A stretch of DNA of 64,000 bases from Elasticomyces elasticus (taxonomy: Eukaryota; Ascomycota; Dothideomycetes; Mycosphaerellales; Teratosphaeriaceae), in assembly GCA_035926095.1 (NCBI GenBank), contig JAVRQT010000005.1, forward strand, positions 1,364,001-1,428,000, read 5' to 3'. A program made the translations under genes and the position numbers. Of this stretch, positions 1-11,955 are shown one piece after another. How positions within the stretch are numbered: position 1 is the first letter of the stretch; every line of letters starts with the position of its first letter. The notes under the pieces were generated by a model. It was not told the DNA's origin. It did no database searches and saw only the letters and a list, made by a program, of their open reading frames with translations.

Positions 1-2353
1 CCCGTGAGCTGATCAGTACATATAATTCTTGGGCTTTTCATGTCAGCGGTGCGCTGCGGAGACATCTCAGACGACTGCTCAGCGTCGGACCAGCTCCCAG
101 CAGCCAGCATCTTGAGGACTGGTTATGAACAGGATTCCCGGTGGTTCTCTACTTGAATTTACAATCGTCCTAAAGCGTTCTAAGTCTTGGCTTGTTGTCA
201 GCCATGCTGCATCCCAGACCAGTCCTTGTTGTCGTCTTCAAGGAAGGCGTCGCTATTGGTACAATGTCGGAGCTGCTTCTTGCTTAGATACCTGGAAATA
301 AGTACCCTCACACTTCTCTGACCATCAACGCACGGTACGCAATCGACTCTGCCAGCATACAGGCCACAGGAAAACTGGAAATGCGCGTATAGCTTCACAC
401 CATGCCATACCTATGACCTCACCTTCACCCAACAACAGGCTGTTACAGCGTCACGGCATCGGTGTGATGCTCCCAGCCGTCTGCAGCTCGCCGTGCATCG
501 ATCCCACCTCCCGAACCAGCTTGCGTGCCGAGACCGGGAGCGCCATGTGCCTCGCCGTGTTGTGTAACGACGAGATCTTGATCAACGCGATTGTCGCGTC
601 AAGGTCGCGTTGGACGCGATTTATCAGCGTCATGGCCGTGTGGCGAGAGGCGGATTCTACAGGCCTCCGCTGACTTTGATCAGGACAGCACAGCCTGTGT
701 AACAGCACGCAGTAAACACTATCAAACCACTCGCTACCAGGCTCTGCGAACTATTAACACGTTCATCCAAAGTCTCGTGACAGCGACCGCTGACTCTTGT
801 TTCATGGTTTTCTGCGACGGAGTGGTTTTCGAGTATCAGCCAATTGGAAACGAAGACGACTTCCGAAACCAATAAGGCTGAGGCGTGTTCCTGGATCGAA
901 GTAAAGGAGGCCGCTAATGCAGTGCTGTCCAGCCGGACACGAGGCTAGTCGATGTTTGGGGCCAGGGGAGCGACAGCCGGAAAGACTGGTGCAAAGACAA
1001 TCTATCGATAGGGGGTGAATTGTCCGGCGATGTGATGGATCTTGCCGTCATCACTCTCTCTTCGCCTCCTGTTGGTGTTGCTATGTGGCGACCGAAGGTG
1101 CGTTGTGCCAGCGAGCGAGCGTGTGCTGGCCACACATTAGCTCGGAGATACAAATGCTGTTGTTGGTGTGATGGCTTCGCGCGAGCACGAGCTGTGAACA
1201 GGATGACACGATGCTTGGAAGTGTCTGGCGCAGGTTTTGATGAACGAGCGCTGTCAACTAATTTAAGACGCGGCCGATCCCGTTGAATAACGTGGATTTC
1301 GGTAAGAAACCTGCCGTGGCTGGGAACCCAAATCCACCTCATCTCATCTCACTTCTCTCGGTCTTTGCGCGCTGAATTCGCATCTCTCGAGTGTCAAGGC
1401 CGGCGCATGGCCATGAACCATCAGACAACAATTCGCTCACCTCAACCAGCGTTGCGACCGCAGACCGACTGAGCTCCGCGCAAACGACCCGAAGCCCGGC
1501 TTGCGCACGACGTCACGTCCTTGCGCTCATCAATAGAAACGCCTGTGCTTCTCTTTCTGGAAGCGGACGAAGTCGCCGTCTTTATTGCATTGTTCTAGCG
1601 ACCCTGGTCATCATCTCAGGCTCGTCTCACCTAATCACGACGCAATTTCAGCTGCGCCGTCCAGCTCTTCAGCATCTCGAGCACAGAACACATATGGTGC
1701 CCGGAACACGGTCATGAGCGAGCGCTCGCAGCAGCAGAACTACCACCCATCAACAACACCTTCTCCGGAACACCTTGAGATCTGCAAATTCCAGCCCACG
1801 GACTTCGAGTCAGCGAAGTGAACCCTGACGTCTCCTTTCGAGGGTAAAGACCGCCGGCTTGTCTCATCACCTTCCACGCGGACCCACCCGATCCATATCC
1901 AACAAGTCACGGACCAAGCTATCTCGGCACTGTTGCTGTTGATCGGCTGCTAGAGGGCACCATCGTACAGGACCGTCCCGCCAACCGTGACCTTGGACAT
2001 CGCTGTCCTCCCGGCTCGACACACCACCTCACCGACAACCTTTCACGTCACGGCACCAACTTTCCTTAACATCCAGCTTCACGCCTGCGCGGACCCTGAA
2101 GTGATCCTCTGCTGCGTCGACATCGCCATCCGTGCATCTACACTATACGCATCTACACCGACTAATAGTAATCCTACTGGCCTTGAAGGTCAATAGCCGA
2201 CCGATCCAGCTTTCACGTCATCGTCCAGCAGTACGTATGAACATAAGATCCGATGCTGCCAGTCGCTGACACCTCATCAGCTTACCAAAGTCGATGCTCG
2301 CGTAGCAGCTATAAGCTTACGAGCTCCGCTTTACCACTGAAAGCATAATCAAT
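1..2353. other. Gene-poor upstream region of the kinase gene
   Basis: I find no supportable gene in these 2.35 kb. The open frames are short, overlap one another on both strands and show no recognisable domain. From about 1290 to 2340 the + strand is rich in C and T and in short A/C runs, which suits a long promoter or 5' leader of the kinase gene starting at 2354. Nothing marks a transcription start. Confidence 0.5.
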
Positions 2354-4829
2354 ATGACAGTCGCGTACGACACGTCGTATCGTGGGTGGCCGGCAGGCTC
2401 TGGGTCTGGCGTCTGCCTCGAAGACAAGTTCGAAATCGTCAAGGACATTGGCGATGGGAGCTTTGGCAGTGTCGCCCTAGGGCGGACAAGGGGCGCTGGC
2501 GCTCACATTGTCCGAAGGGGCACCATGGTGAGTTACCTCGCGTAGTACTTTCATCATCCGCTGACTGGGCCAGGTCGCCATCAAAACTATGAAGAAGACT
2601 TTTGAGAGCTTCTCGCAATGCATGGAACTCCGAGAAGTGATATTCCTGAAGTCTTTGCCTAACCACCCGCATCTGGTACCAGCATACGACATATTCCTGG
2701 ACCCAATGAGCCGGAAGCTCCATATCGTCATGGAGTACATGGATGGCAATTTGTACCAGCTGATGAAAGCCCGAGACCACAAGTATCTGGATGTGTCCAG
2801 CGTGAAGAGCATACTTGTTCAGATACTGGCAGGTCTTGAGCATATCCACGACCACAACTTCTTCCACCGCGACATCAAGCCCGAGAATATCCTGGTCTCA
2901 ACTTCAGCTCCGGACAATGGCAATTCGTTCAAGAGGTACTCCTCGCTGGTCACTCCACCCTCCACGCCGCCTACGTATTCGATTAAGATCGCCGACTTTG
3001 GCCTGGCGCGTGAGACCTATTCACGAGTGCCGTACACAACATACGTTTCGACCCGTTGGTATCGTGCGCCGGAGGTGCTATTAAGAGCAGGCGAGTACTC
3101 GGCACCGGTCGACATCTGGGCAGTGGGAGCAATGGCGGTAGAGATTGCGACCTTGAAGCCTCTCTTTCCCGGTGGCAATGAGGTCGACCAGGTCTGGAGA
3201 GTGTGTGAAATCATGGGCAGTCCCGGGAGCTGGGTAAATAAGCACAACCAGAAGGTCGGAGGCGGAGAGTGGAAGGACGGCATTAAGCTGGCACAGAAGC
3301 TTGGCTTTTCTTTCCCGAAGATGGCGCCACACTCGTTGGAGACCGTGTTGCCAGCGCCGACATGGCCCGCCAGCCTCGCTCACTTTGTTACCTGGTGCTT
3401 GATGTGGGATCCGAAGACGCGGCCGACGTCCCGGCAAGCACTCGAGCACGAGTTCTTTACCGACGCGGCTGATCCTTTGCGACCGAAGAGCAGCAGCACG
3501 GCAAAGATGCTGGGTCGGAAATCCTCTAACCTTGGAGTCGCGGCCGAGACCGACAACACACATCCCTTGACCACGAAGACCTCTTCATGGTTCCGTAAAT
3601 CACTTGGTCCCAAGGACGCGGCCGCTCCTGCCGTCCCAGAGCACGTCCAAGCGGTGTCAGGCGCTACCAGACCTGCTCCGGTTCATGCCAACACGAGCGA
3701 CGTGGCTAATACCATTCCCAACAAGACACGACCGGTCGCAACCAAGCGTGCTACCTGGACGAATGGCGCGAACCCCAATGCAGCACCCATTCCCATCCTG
3801 CCATCGATCCGACCTGTCTCTCCACTACCCGACTCATCCACCGCGCAAGCTGATGCCCGACGACCAGAGCAACCCGAGGAGAAGCAGGGCAAGAAGCTTG
3901 GCCGACAACTTTCCGTCAACTCACAAGGCAACCATTATGCTGACGTTCACCGGCAAGAAGCCGAGCGAGCGCTCAATGGTGATGGTGGTCTGAAGTCGCC
4001 AACGAGCAGTCAAAGAGAGAGCTTCTTCTCCCACCTACGAAAGCGGGCGAGAAGACTGTCAGGCCGCAATCAGGGTGTCATCACACCCACCACTGAAGAC
4101 ATTGAGGCGAATGCGGGATGCGCTCCGTGGACTAACAGTAACCGTCAATCCGTCCAAGAGCCGCAACAACAACAGCAGCAGCAATCAATTGCGCCTGCTG
4201 CAGCGGATCCCTCGACCGACCCTGGCTTCGCTGAACTAGATCGCGCACTGCAGAGTGTTCGCTACAGCCTCGACACAACGGTCAACGCATCACATACGCC
4301 GCCAAAGTACCCGACACGCGTGTCAAGCAACCCAGCACTAAAGCGCCATCACTCTTTGCCGAACGGTGAAGGCAGGCAGTCTCCCGTGGGCAATCCTCCA
4401 CCGGCGAGCCGCACTCGCCGGTCGGTACGATACCCGAACCCAAGCCAACGCTACGAGACTCCTGACGAGGAGGACGAGCTTTTGGACGAAGCCATAACGT
4501 CAGCCCACAAGGCTGCATCACGTCTCGACGTGCACCGTGGAAACAATTACGGTGGGACGTACCAGCCGAGTCGCCCGCCGGTACCGCACGTCACCTCCGA
4601 TCCCTGCTTCTCGGTGCCGTACCTCACACCATCCCCTTCGAAGGACTTCAGCGACGTGCGCGCCGGCGCATACGACTATACTCCGACCAAGCCGGTCGAC
4701 ATTCCGCCCATGCGGATGCAAAAGCAAGGCAACATCAATCCCGCTTGGCCGACGCCCCCGTACGACGAGAATGACTGGGCTTCATCGGCAGCTGCTAGCA
4801 TCCTCGCGACGCAGGCTGCTTACCGGTGA
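2354..4829 (+). CDS. Ime2/RCK-family (MAK/ICK-like) serine/threonine protein kinase
   Basis: Two exons, 2354-2527 and 2574-4829, joined across a 46-nt intron (GTGAGT...CAG), give 809 residues. The splice restores the VAIK lysine (K62) directly after the first exon. The kinase domain is complete: glycine loop GDGSFG near 33-38, HRDIKPEN from 156, DFG from 199, and a T-T-Y activation motif at 213-215 followed by VSTRWYRAPE. TxY followed by this sequence is the hallmark of the Ime2/MAK/ICK (RCK) group, which lies between MAPKs and CDKs and controls meiosis and development in fungi. A short insertion before DFG and a C-terminal tail of about 470 disordered residues with a polyQ run are usual for filamentous-fungal members. 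Phosphorylation of the TxY site is expected from the family. The family call is firm; Ime2 orthology is inferred. Confidence 0.93.
4150..4186 (+). repeat. CAA/CAG run encoding a polyglutamine stretch
   Basis: A short CAA/CAG microsatellite inside the kinase tail encodes seven consecutive glutamines. It lies in a low-complexity part of the protein and is likely to vary in length between strains. Confidence 0.8.
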
Positions 4830-5514
4830 TCCTCACCTTCGCGTTGTCTTGACAACCTCGCAGCGTTTAGCGGCATATCTGAACCAACCTGCATTTCCTT
4901 TGTTATCGTATCGTATCGCATCTCGCATTTGCAACGGCGTTGCCTTCACCGGAAAAGCCGGTATACGGGCGTCACACCTATAGATCGGACCAGGCGTTTC
5001 CGACGGGCATATACAGCACACTCGCTTGTAAGAGCACGGCGTTCAGAATAGAGCAAGAAGCGCCGTGGTCTGTAGCTCTGTCTTGAGCGTCTCATTGTTG
5101 GTGGGTTCACACGGAGAGGGAGGAGAGTGTATAATTGTCCTTCGAGGAGTGGAAGGGCCTGCTTTCAAATTGCTGCTGGCGGATACCCAAAGAGCTTATA
5201 GCTCGACTGTTTTGGCATTTCGACGCCACATATGGCTGTCTGTATGTATGTACACTGTACCATATCACCAGAGCTTATGAGACTCCCTACTGTTAGTGGT
5301 TACTTCGATCGTGTCTCGTACTCTACTACCATACACGAAGCGCTCGCTTTTCTACTTGACGATAAGGCGAGTTATTCTTTGGCGTTCGATCTTGTCCTGT
5401 TGTTTGCTGAGGCAGAAAGCGCGCTAGCTCGAAGTATAAGTTGGCCCCTTCAATGCACGTCCGTCACTTCGACATACACAAACACGAAGAGCATATTTCT
5501 GGAGCAGAACACTG
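4830..5514. other. Intergenic: kinase 3' end and sirtuin promoter
   Basis: This 685-bp gap lies between two same-strand genes. It contains a short TATCG-type repeat near 4905-4920 and a TGTATGTATGTA run near 5240. I see no gene in it. A 131-residue open frame at 5232-5627 runs into the sirtuin start in another frame and has no coding signature. Confidence 0.6.
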
Positions 5515-7108
5515 ATGCGCATCGCAATGGACAACGTGACTGCGAAACCGTTGTTACCGTCAACATTGACGCCACGTTCGCAGCTGAAGCGCAACCATGG
5601 CGAGAACATCGACCTTACAGGCAGTGATGGCGATGAGGATGATCCGAGCTCACAATCAAATACCGTAGCGCGGCAGGAGCAGGAGGAGCGTTCAGCGCAG
5701 AGACGCAAGTTCGGGGATGACGGGAGCGAGAGTGAGTCGGACGAAGACAGCATGCTCGGCGACTATGTTGATCACTTTGAAGTTGACCCTTACGTGGCCG
5801 GTATCTACTCACATTTTCCTTAGAGCCCGCGACATGCTAACAATGGTACTAGCATCGGACCGCGATGGTCTGTCGCAAGAGCGCAGCAAAGCCCTTTGCA
5901 TTGAGCTCCGCCAAATTGGACTTAAGCCTTTCACAGACAAATATTCCCGAAGCATACCTATGCGAACATTAGGCACAGCATTCGGTATTGATCCCGAGTT
6001 AGGTGTTCCTGATGAGATGTACGCGGGAATCCTGCGACTGGCCATCAATCGAGCATACATAAAGCGGTTGAAGTTGTCGCAACACAACACGATAGATGAT
6101 GCGGCTAGGCTGTTGCGCAGGAGCAAGAAGACTATGGTCATTACTGGCGCCGGTATCTCGACATCGCTGGGAATCCCAGACTTTCGTTCGAAGAACTCGG
6201 GCTTCTACGACCAGGTGCAAGCACTAGGCTATGCTGATGGGCAGGACGTGTTCAACATCGAAACCTTCGATCAAAACCCTGCGGACTTCTACAGCCTAGC
6301 TGGTGCTATACTGCCAGATCTCAAGCGTTTCTCGCCCACGCATGCTTTCATCAAACTGCTTCAAGATAAGGGCCGGTTGCAGAGGAATTACACTCAAAAC
6401 ATCGATAACCTCGAAGCACTTGCCGGTATTAAGCCGGATCGCTTGATACAGTGCCACGGCAGCTTTGCGACTGCAAGCTGTCGGAAATGCAAACACAAGG
6501 TTCCAGGCCATGCCATCTTCGAAGATATACGGGCTAAGCGCATTGCGCGGTGCAAACGATGTGTCAAAGATCTTGCGAAGGAGGCGACACGGCCAAAGCC
6601 GCTAAGGAAGAAGCGCAGCTCGCTGAAATTGCACAAGAATGACTGGGACAGTAGCAGCGGCGAAGAGGACGACAACATCCCGGAGCCCGGTGTGATGAAG
6701 CCAGACATCACCTTCTTCGGTGAGCAGCTGCCGGGGTCCTTCTTCGATCAGCTTACCGACTTCGATTCGAAGGACGTTGAGCTGGTGATTGTAATCGGCA
6801 CATCATTGAAGGTTGCTCCAGTTAGCGAGATTCCCAACTACCTTCCGGCCAAAGTACCGCATATCTTCATCTCGCGGGAGCCTATCGAGCATGTCAATTT
6901 CGACATTCAGCTGCTCGGCGAATGCGACCACATTGTGTACGAGTTGTGCCGGAGAGCGGAGTGGAACTTGAAGCACGAGATGATTCCAAGGGATATGCGA
7001 GTGAATGTGGCGCCGGTCGAAGGCTCTACGTATAGGTGGGCTATCACCCCGGCACAGATTGCGAATGAACCCAAGCCGCAGAAGTCATCGAAAGCGAATG
7101 GTGCTTGA
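5515..7108 (+). CDS. Sir2-family NAD+-dependent histone deacetylase (Sir2/Hst1 type)
   Basis: Exons 5515-5800 and 5853-7108 are joined across a 52-nt intron (GTATCT, branch GCTAAC, TAG), giving 513 residues. An acidic low-complexity N-terminus is followed by the Sir2 N-terminal helical domain and then the catalytic core. Visible core motifs are GAGIS near residue 195, GIPDFRS, TQNID, the catalytic histidine in CHGSF near 297, two CxxC zinc pairs (CRKC and CKRC), and GTSLKV. The spacer after the second zinc pair is expanded with basic and acidic residues. The family removes acetyl groups from histone lysines using NAD+ and silences chromatin; in filamentous fungi it often affects secondary metabolism. 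The N-terminal domain favours the Sir2/Hst1 branch over Hst2, Hst3 or Hst4. An in-frame ATG at 5527 is an alternative start. Confidence 0.93.
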
Positions 7109-8001
7109 GCAGAGCTAAGAGCAGGCCGATATCTGCGTTGCTTTGGCAGATGGCAATCTTGGGTTTTGGATATATCGACAACATGATTACGTTCTGCGTG
7201 GAGAAAGTGTGCCTCGCGATCTCATCATGGACGTTGGATCATGCAAAGTATATGGCGTTCACAGCGGCGGCGTTGGTTCGAAGGAGCCACGAAGACTCAT
7301 GTCTCAGCGTGTCAAGGAGGCAGCCAAAATGCATCATCAGCAACTTTTCAAGTAACTCGATGATTCCCTGACTCTGACCTGTGCAGATATTGTCCGTGTA
7401 CGGCTATTGCAGAATGCTGACATCGATCACTAGACCACAGCAAGGAGACTTGAAACTGCATGGTTGATCATCAGCGTATCCCTCCTATCTACACAAACAC
7501 CCCCGTACCATCGTAGCAGTCCCTAAAACTACACCCGTCCTCATGTAATCGCACGAAAGCACTTGCCCTGTGACCGCAGGTATCCTACCCATATTGGGCA
7601 TCCCATGGAAAGTGTTGATGATGAAAACGACCGCTCCAGGAACGCCGTCCGCCGTGCTATCGCTTTTTGATACAAGATACAGTCCCACCCGTGCTTATTC
7701 GTTGCAAGCTCTCTCTCCTGGGTATCGTTGCAGAAAACTCATTGAAAACGCCCCATGCCCTTTAGTCCATCGTGAAGAAGAAGAACCTTCCGCGCCATGA
7801 TTTCTCCCGAGATGCTGTTCCGCAGCCTCTGCCATGCCCTTATGCTGTGGAACCTAGTAGAACCGATGGTTCCTCGACCAACCAAAGCTGCCGTGTGCCG
7901 CCCCGCTGCAAAGCGCATTTCACATGTCAGCAAGCCTCGCTAAAATCTAGTAGATATTTTCGAAGGTGCTTTTGTCGTAGTGTGCAAGAAGAATATGGGG
8001 T
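7109..8001. other. Intergenic between convergent genes
   Basis: This 893-bp stretch lies between the 3' ends of the sirtuin (+) and the Caf40 gene (-). It should contain both transcription terminators. The open frames here (up to 88 codons) show no domain or compositional sign of coding. Confidence 0.6.
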
Positions 8002-9313
8002 TCACGGCAGTAAAGACTGCTGATGATTGCCATACGAAGGAGTCATGGTCGGCTCAGCCTGGTCCGATAGAGCGAGAAGCAGCTGCGCCAGGCAGCGCTT
8101 AGTTGCCGCGTCATCTCGCAAGACTGGTGAGAAGGTTGCATCGCGGAGCGGTTCCGGGAGGCATTGTCGGAGGGCTTCGCGGGCTCGGGCGTTGTCTGAG
8201 AGCCTGCCGTAGATATTAGCTTGATTGACATTGACATGGAAGGTGGTGAGATGGCTTACCTCAGGAAACACCGCACCACATGCTTCAACAAGCGCACCGT
8301 CTGTTGATCCACCAACTGCGTAACCATGTTACTGAGCACAGTTCCCACGGCATAGAACCGCTCGTATGTCTGGCAGATGTACTGCAGACCCATGTCGTCC
8401 AGTAGTATTTTCTGGACGATGAAGATAGCCACCGTTTTGCTGAGCTCGGATCCAGTCTCCATGATACGGAGGCAGAGCGGGATGATCTCGGTGGTGAGGA
8501 GGAAGTGGATGACTTCAGAGCTGTCATTCTTCACGAGTGCACCAATGACGCCGAGGGAAGTGAGGCGGAGGTACTCGAAGGGTCGGGATTTGGAGGTGGT
8601 GTTGAGGAAGGGATAGAGGAAGAGTGGGATGTGTGCTGTAACATATTAGCGAACAACTCTCTACCATTGCATGCGCCTATCTTACCGCCTAGAAACAGCC
8701 CACGTGTCTCCCCATGCGAAGCCACACACTGCAATAATGCCAACGCATTGCACACCCGGTTACTTGCTGCCGCCGTCAATTGACTCGGGTTCAGCAGCGG
8801 GTATACCGAGATGATCTCTTGAAGCAGAGACGTCATGACGCCGAACGAATGCCATAGTATCAGCGCCAGCTCGGGCACCTGTTCTCTCTTCTTGCTCAGC
8901 TCCAGTAGCGCCGACTCCCGCGTATTCGCATTCAGCACCTGCGCGATCCACTCCAGCACGCGCCGGTTCTCTTCGCTCATCTGCTCGCCGTTACTGCTGA
9001 AGATGCTGCTGGGGCCATGCTGCTGGTCAATGGCCGAGTCTCTGTTGCCGTTGTTGCCGTTGTTGCCTCCGAGTGACTGATTCATATTGTTCGAGTTCGC
9101 GGTGTTGCCGTTTTGTGCAGTCATGCGTCCGTAGTGTTGTTGCTGCTGTTGTTGGGCTTGCTGTTGTTGCTGTTGGGCTGCGGCGTTCGCTGCGGCGGCA
9201 GCTTGTGATTGTGCATAGTGAGTCTGCGCGTGCGGGTGGTGCTGCCAGTCGGACTGCGAGTGGTAGGGATTCTGGTGCGCGAACATGTGGTTGTTGTGCT
9301 GAGCTTGTTGCAT
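8002..9313 (-). CDS. CAF40: CCR4-NOT complex subunit Caf40/Rcd1 (CNOT9)
   Basis: Three exons on the minus strand, 9313-8686, 8635-8260 and 8203-8002, are separated by introns of 50 and 56 nt and give 401 residues. After a Gln/Asn/His-rich N-terminus of about 125 residues, the armadillo-type Rcd1 domain is nearly identical in character to the human protein: FLYPFLNTTSKSRPFEYLRL, LGVIGALVKND, LLTTEIIPLCLRIME and the terminal ATKRCLAQLL can all be read through the splice junctions. The protein is the Caf40/CNOT9 module of the CCR4-NOT deadenylase and binds NOT1 and mRNA-targeting proteins. I chose the ATG at 9313; the open frame extends 34 codons further upstream, but only through a non-ATG start. 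Both introns interrupt highly conserved sequence, so the exon borders are well supported. Confidence 0.96.
9135..9178 (-). repeat. CAG/CAA repeat encoding polyglutamine in Caf40
   Basis: A trinucleotide tract reads as two glutamine runs separated by an alanine in the Caf40 N-terminus. It is a slippage-prone low-complexity segment in an otherwise disordered tail. Confidence 0.85.
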
Positions 9314-9776
9314 GGTCGCGAGGTGGCGCTCAAGCACCTGAGGACCTGGTGGTGTTGACACTGCTACTCTCGAGGTTGCGGTTATGTATGTGTGTGTGCA
9401 AAGCAGCAATTGCAATTGCGGATGGAGTGGATCTTGATATGCACGCGCCCAGTTTATTAAGCTTAACGCTCGGACGTGGTGGTCAGAGCTTCAATTCGCG
9501 AGATTGAGCGACTTCGAAAATGTGAAGCAACATGAGGTGATCGGAGGGGCGTACTGAATGTACATAACGGTACACAACGAGTGAGAAGTGAGGCAGTGAG
9601 GCAGTGTGCTGGATGACTCGAGGCTCTATTGCATCCACTCAACCATCAAAGGCGAGCAGACGAACCAGCTATCCATATAGAACAGCCACACGCTCGAAGC
9701 AGCCCATCCACATCCTCCACACTCCATTTTTGCATGCTTGCGCAACCTGGCAACATGCGCTCCAGATATTCAGCAT
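9314..9776. other. Intergenic: Caf40 promoter and uL1 gene 3' region
   Basis: Both flanking genes are on the minus strand, so this 463-bp gap holds the Caf40 promoter and the terminator of the uL1 gene. A short GAGGCAGT direct repeat lies near 9590-9606. I see no gene in it. Confidence 0.55.
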
Positions 9777-10485
9777 CTAGTAAAGACGCTTGGGCGGGCT
9801 CATGCTGGCCTTGATGGTCAAGCTGCCCACGTTCTGCCAGCCCTTCTTCAGCAGCGACACGAGGTAGTTGATGCTCAACATGATGTTGCCGATCAGCTCG
9901 TCCTCGCTCATGTCCACGTTGCCGACGGCGACGCCCATGCACAACACCTTCTTCAGCTGGAACTTGATGGTCGACTTGACTTCGGTGATCTTGGCAGAGA
10001 GATCCTCGTTGTGGGAGACCGGGGTGGGGAACTTGCCGGCTGGGAATGTTGTCAGTACGGAGTATATAGCAAGGTGTATGTAGGGATTTCTTACCCTTGG
10101 AGAGACCAGGACCCAACAGACGAGGGATCTGCTTGATGAGGGAGTCGGAAGCGACGAAGGCATCGTACTTCCTCGCCAGCTTCTTGATCAACTTCTTGTT
10201 CTTGTTCAACTTCTTCAGATCCTCCGAGCTCATGGCATCCACACCTCCATGCTTGGCGCGATCGATGTCGTGCTGGTCACCGAGGATGCAAATGCTCATG
10301 CCCGGGCGCGGGACACGAGGAAGCTTGACGGTTCCCGAGAAACGCTTGTCACGCTGGGGGTCGTAGTTCTTGAGGCCGATCTGGAGCTCGACGGTCTCGA
10401 GGAAGTTGCGCTTCTTCTCCTCGTTGGAGTACTGCAGGAGTTGCTGCACGTTCGTACGCACACCAGCGACCGTGATCTTCGACAT
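9777..10485 (-). CDS. RPL1: 60S ribosomal protein uL1 (L10a/L1)
   Basis: Exons 10485-10095 and 10039-9777 are joined across a 55-nt intron and give 217 residues, exactly the usual eukaryotic L10a length. The splice restores the GPGLSK-AG-KFP stretch typical of the family. The N-terminus, the central PRPGMSICILGDQHD region and the C-terminal ASMSPPKRLY are clear L1-family sequence. The protein forms the L1 stalk of the large ribosomal subunit and moves with deacylated tRNA at the E site. Strong constitutive expression is expected. Confidence 0.97.
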
Positions 10486-10765
10486 GATTGGCGGGACGGT
10501 CTTCCAATATCACTTTGTAGGGTGGTATTGGTACGGCTTTTGCGTTTGCGGTTGGTTGTTCGATGAAGGAGAGGAGGAAGAAGTTCGAGGTGGCATAAAT
10601 TCGAGCGCCAAGACCTCTGACTCATTGGTGGCGCTAGCGGCATATGCCGTCTGCTCCAGCTTGAGTTCTCGACTCATCACAAGCTCTATCGACCGACCAC
10701 TCCAACTCATCACACCTGATGACCTCTCTCACGAGAGCCGCTCTATCAACTCCTATGCGTCACAC

Positions 10766-11524
10766 CTAGCTGACCTCCTGTCGCAATTCCATCAGGAGTG
10801 CTACTCTCTCGACCGTGCGCACGACACCTGTCTCCGGCGAGGTCACTTGCTGAGCATATGTCTCTTCACGCACTACGGTGAAGCCCGCCTTTCCATACAG
10901 TCTGGTGGCTGAATCATTGCCCTTGTCTACATGGATTGTGCACTCAAAGGCAGACACTCCAGCACGACGCGTCTGGGACTGTGCCTCACCGAGGGCAGCA
11001 TCGACTAACGCTCTGCCAATACCCATTTGCCGGGCACTCTGATGCGTGAACACAGCGCCGATATGGAACTCGAGGCCGCCGCTCGCAGTGTCAGGATGCT
11101 CAGTAACTGGTTTGCCGACTCTTGTGAAGCCACTGGACATGCCCGAAATTTGCATCTGCACGAGAGGATCGGTTCTCGCGGACATCTTGCCAGAATGTTG
11201 ATCAGACGGCACAGGCCCTAGCAGAGCGATGAAGCCTACCCATGGCGCCGATTTGAGCAGACTCGAGTTGTCTGAACTGGACCGGGCGGTGATATCTACC
11301 GTCCGTACCGCCACCCAGTGCACTGTTTGTGGGTTGTTGAGCTTTGCGATTGTTCGATCTAGACCCCATTGACTCTCTTCCTGGTATGACGACGCGAAAG
11401 ATGATGGCTCAGTCTGGAGAGCGTGCAGGCGGAGGTCTTGGTGTTTAGTCGCCAGATCGATCGTGAACGAGTCTCTTTCGTCTGTGACTCGTGGAAGCCT
11501 CATGATGGAGATGGTAGGTGACAT
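10766..11524 (-). CDS. GNAT-family N-acetyltransferase
   Basis: A single exon of 252 residues. The C-terminal half carries the acetyl-CoA binding motif A in the form QMGIGRALVDAAL, after a beta strand containing FTHQSAR, followed by a typical ATRLYGKAGF motif B near the end. These mark a GCN5-related N-acetyltransferase. The N-terminal part, with FASSYQEE, resembles small-molecule acetyltransferases of fungi and bacteria; the substrate cannot be read from sequence. I chose the ATG at 11524, in front of an MSPTISIMRLP start; the frame stays open for 57 more codons upstream. The gene follows the uL1 gene on the same strand but is unrelated to it. Confidence 0.85.
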   Translation of the reverse strand: MSPTISIMRLPRVTDERDSFTIDLATKHQDLRLHALQTEPSSFASSYQEESQWGLDRTIAKLNNPQTVHWVAVRTVDITARSSSDNSSLLKSAPWVGFIALLGPVPSDQHSGKMSARTDPLVQMQISGMSSGFTRVGKPVTEHPDTASGGLEFHIGAVFTHQSARQMGIGRALVDAALGEAQSQTRRAGVSAFECTIHVDKGNDSATRLYGKAGFTVVREETYAQQVTSPETGVVRTVERVALLMELRQEVS

Positions 11525-11955
11525 ATTGACTTCTGTACACTTTCCTTTTATCGAGGTCTCCAGTCTTTTATCTTTAACGCTGCCGTGGATTGACTTATAT
11601 CCTTCGCATGGGTCGCATGAAGCTTGGCATACAGAACGAGAACGACGTGGAAAGAACTGCGCAGCTTGACCCAAAGAAACCAGATGCGGAGTCAAAGAAT
11701 CCTCCAGGGCATTATTGACTCACTTACAACGGTCACGGCCAAAGGTGCTGTGCTTGGCCGGGCGCCAGGGTACACGTGACTGTTCGCGCCTGTGGCGAAG
11801 CGCGTGCCTTCTTTGTCTCAACCTGCACAAGACTCAGGACCGCATGGACAGGTGTCGGCCTCTACAGGGCCACCTGAAGAAGTGTCTCTGTCGCCTGAAG
11901 TAACGTAAAGACAACAGGCACACGTCTCGCTCGCTCTCGGGCAAGATGTACTTTC
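11525..11955. other. Divergent promoter region, acetyltransferase / CorA-like gene
   Basis: 431 bp separate two divergently transcribed genes, so both promoters must lie here. No clear TATA box or repeated operator is visible. Confidence 0.5.

Noticed and set aside
914..1342. 142-codon minus-strand open frame in the left-end region
   Set aside because: It overlaps an 88-codon frame on the other strand, shows no domain, and its composition (Arg/Ser/His-rich) is that of random GC-rich DNA.
2439..2867. 142-codon frame antisense to the kinase gene
   Set aside because: It lies opposite highly conserved kinase sequence and mirrors its codon pattern, so it is a shadow frame.
7105..7371. 88-codon frame after the sirtuin gene
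   Set aside because: It has no domain and is overlapped by another frame of similar length; it lies in the expected 3' region.
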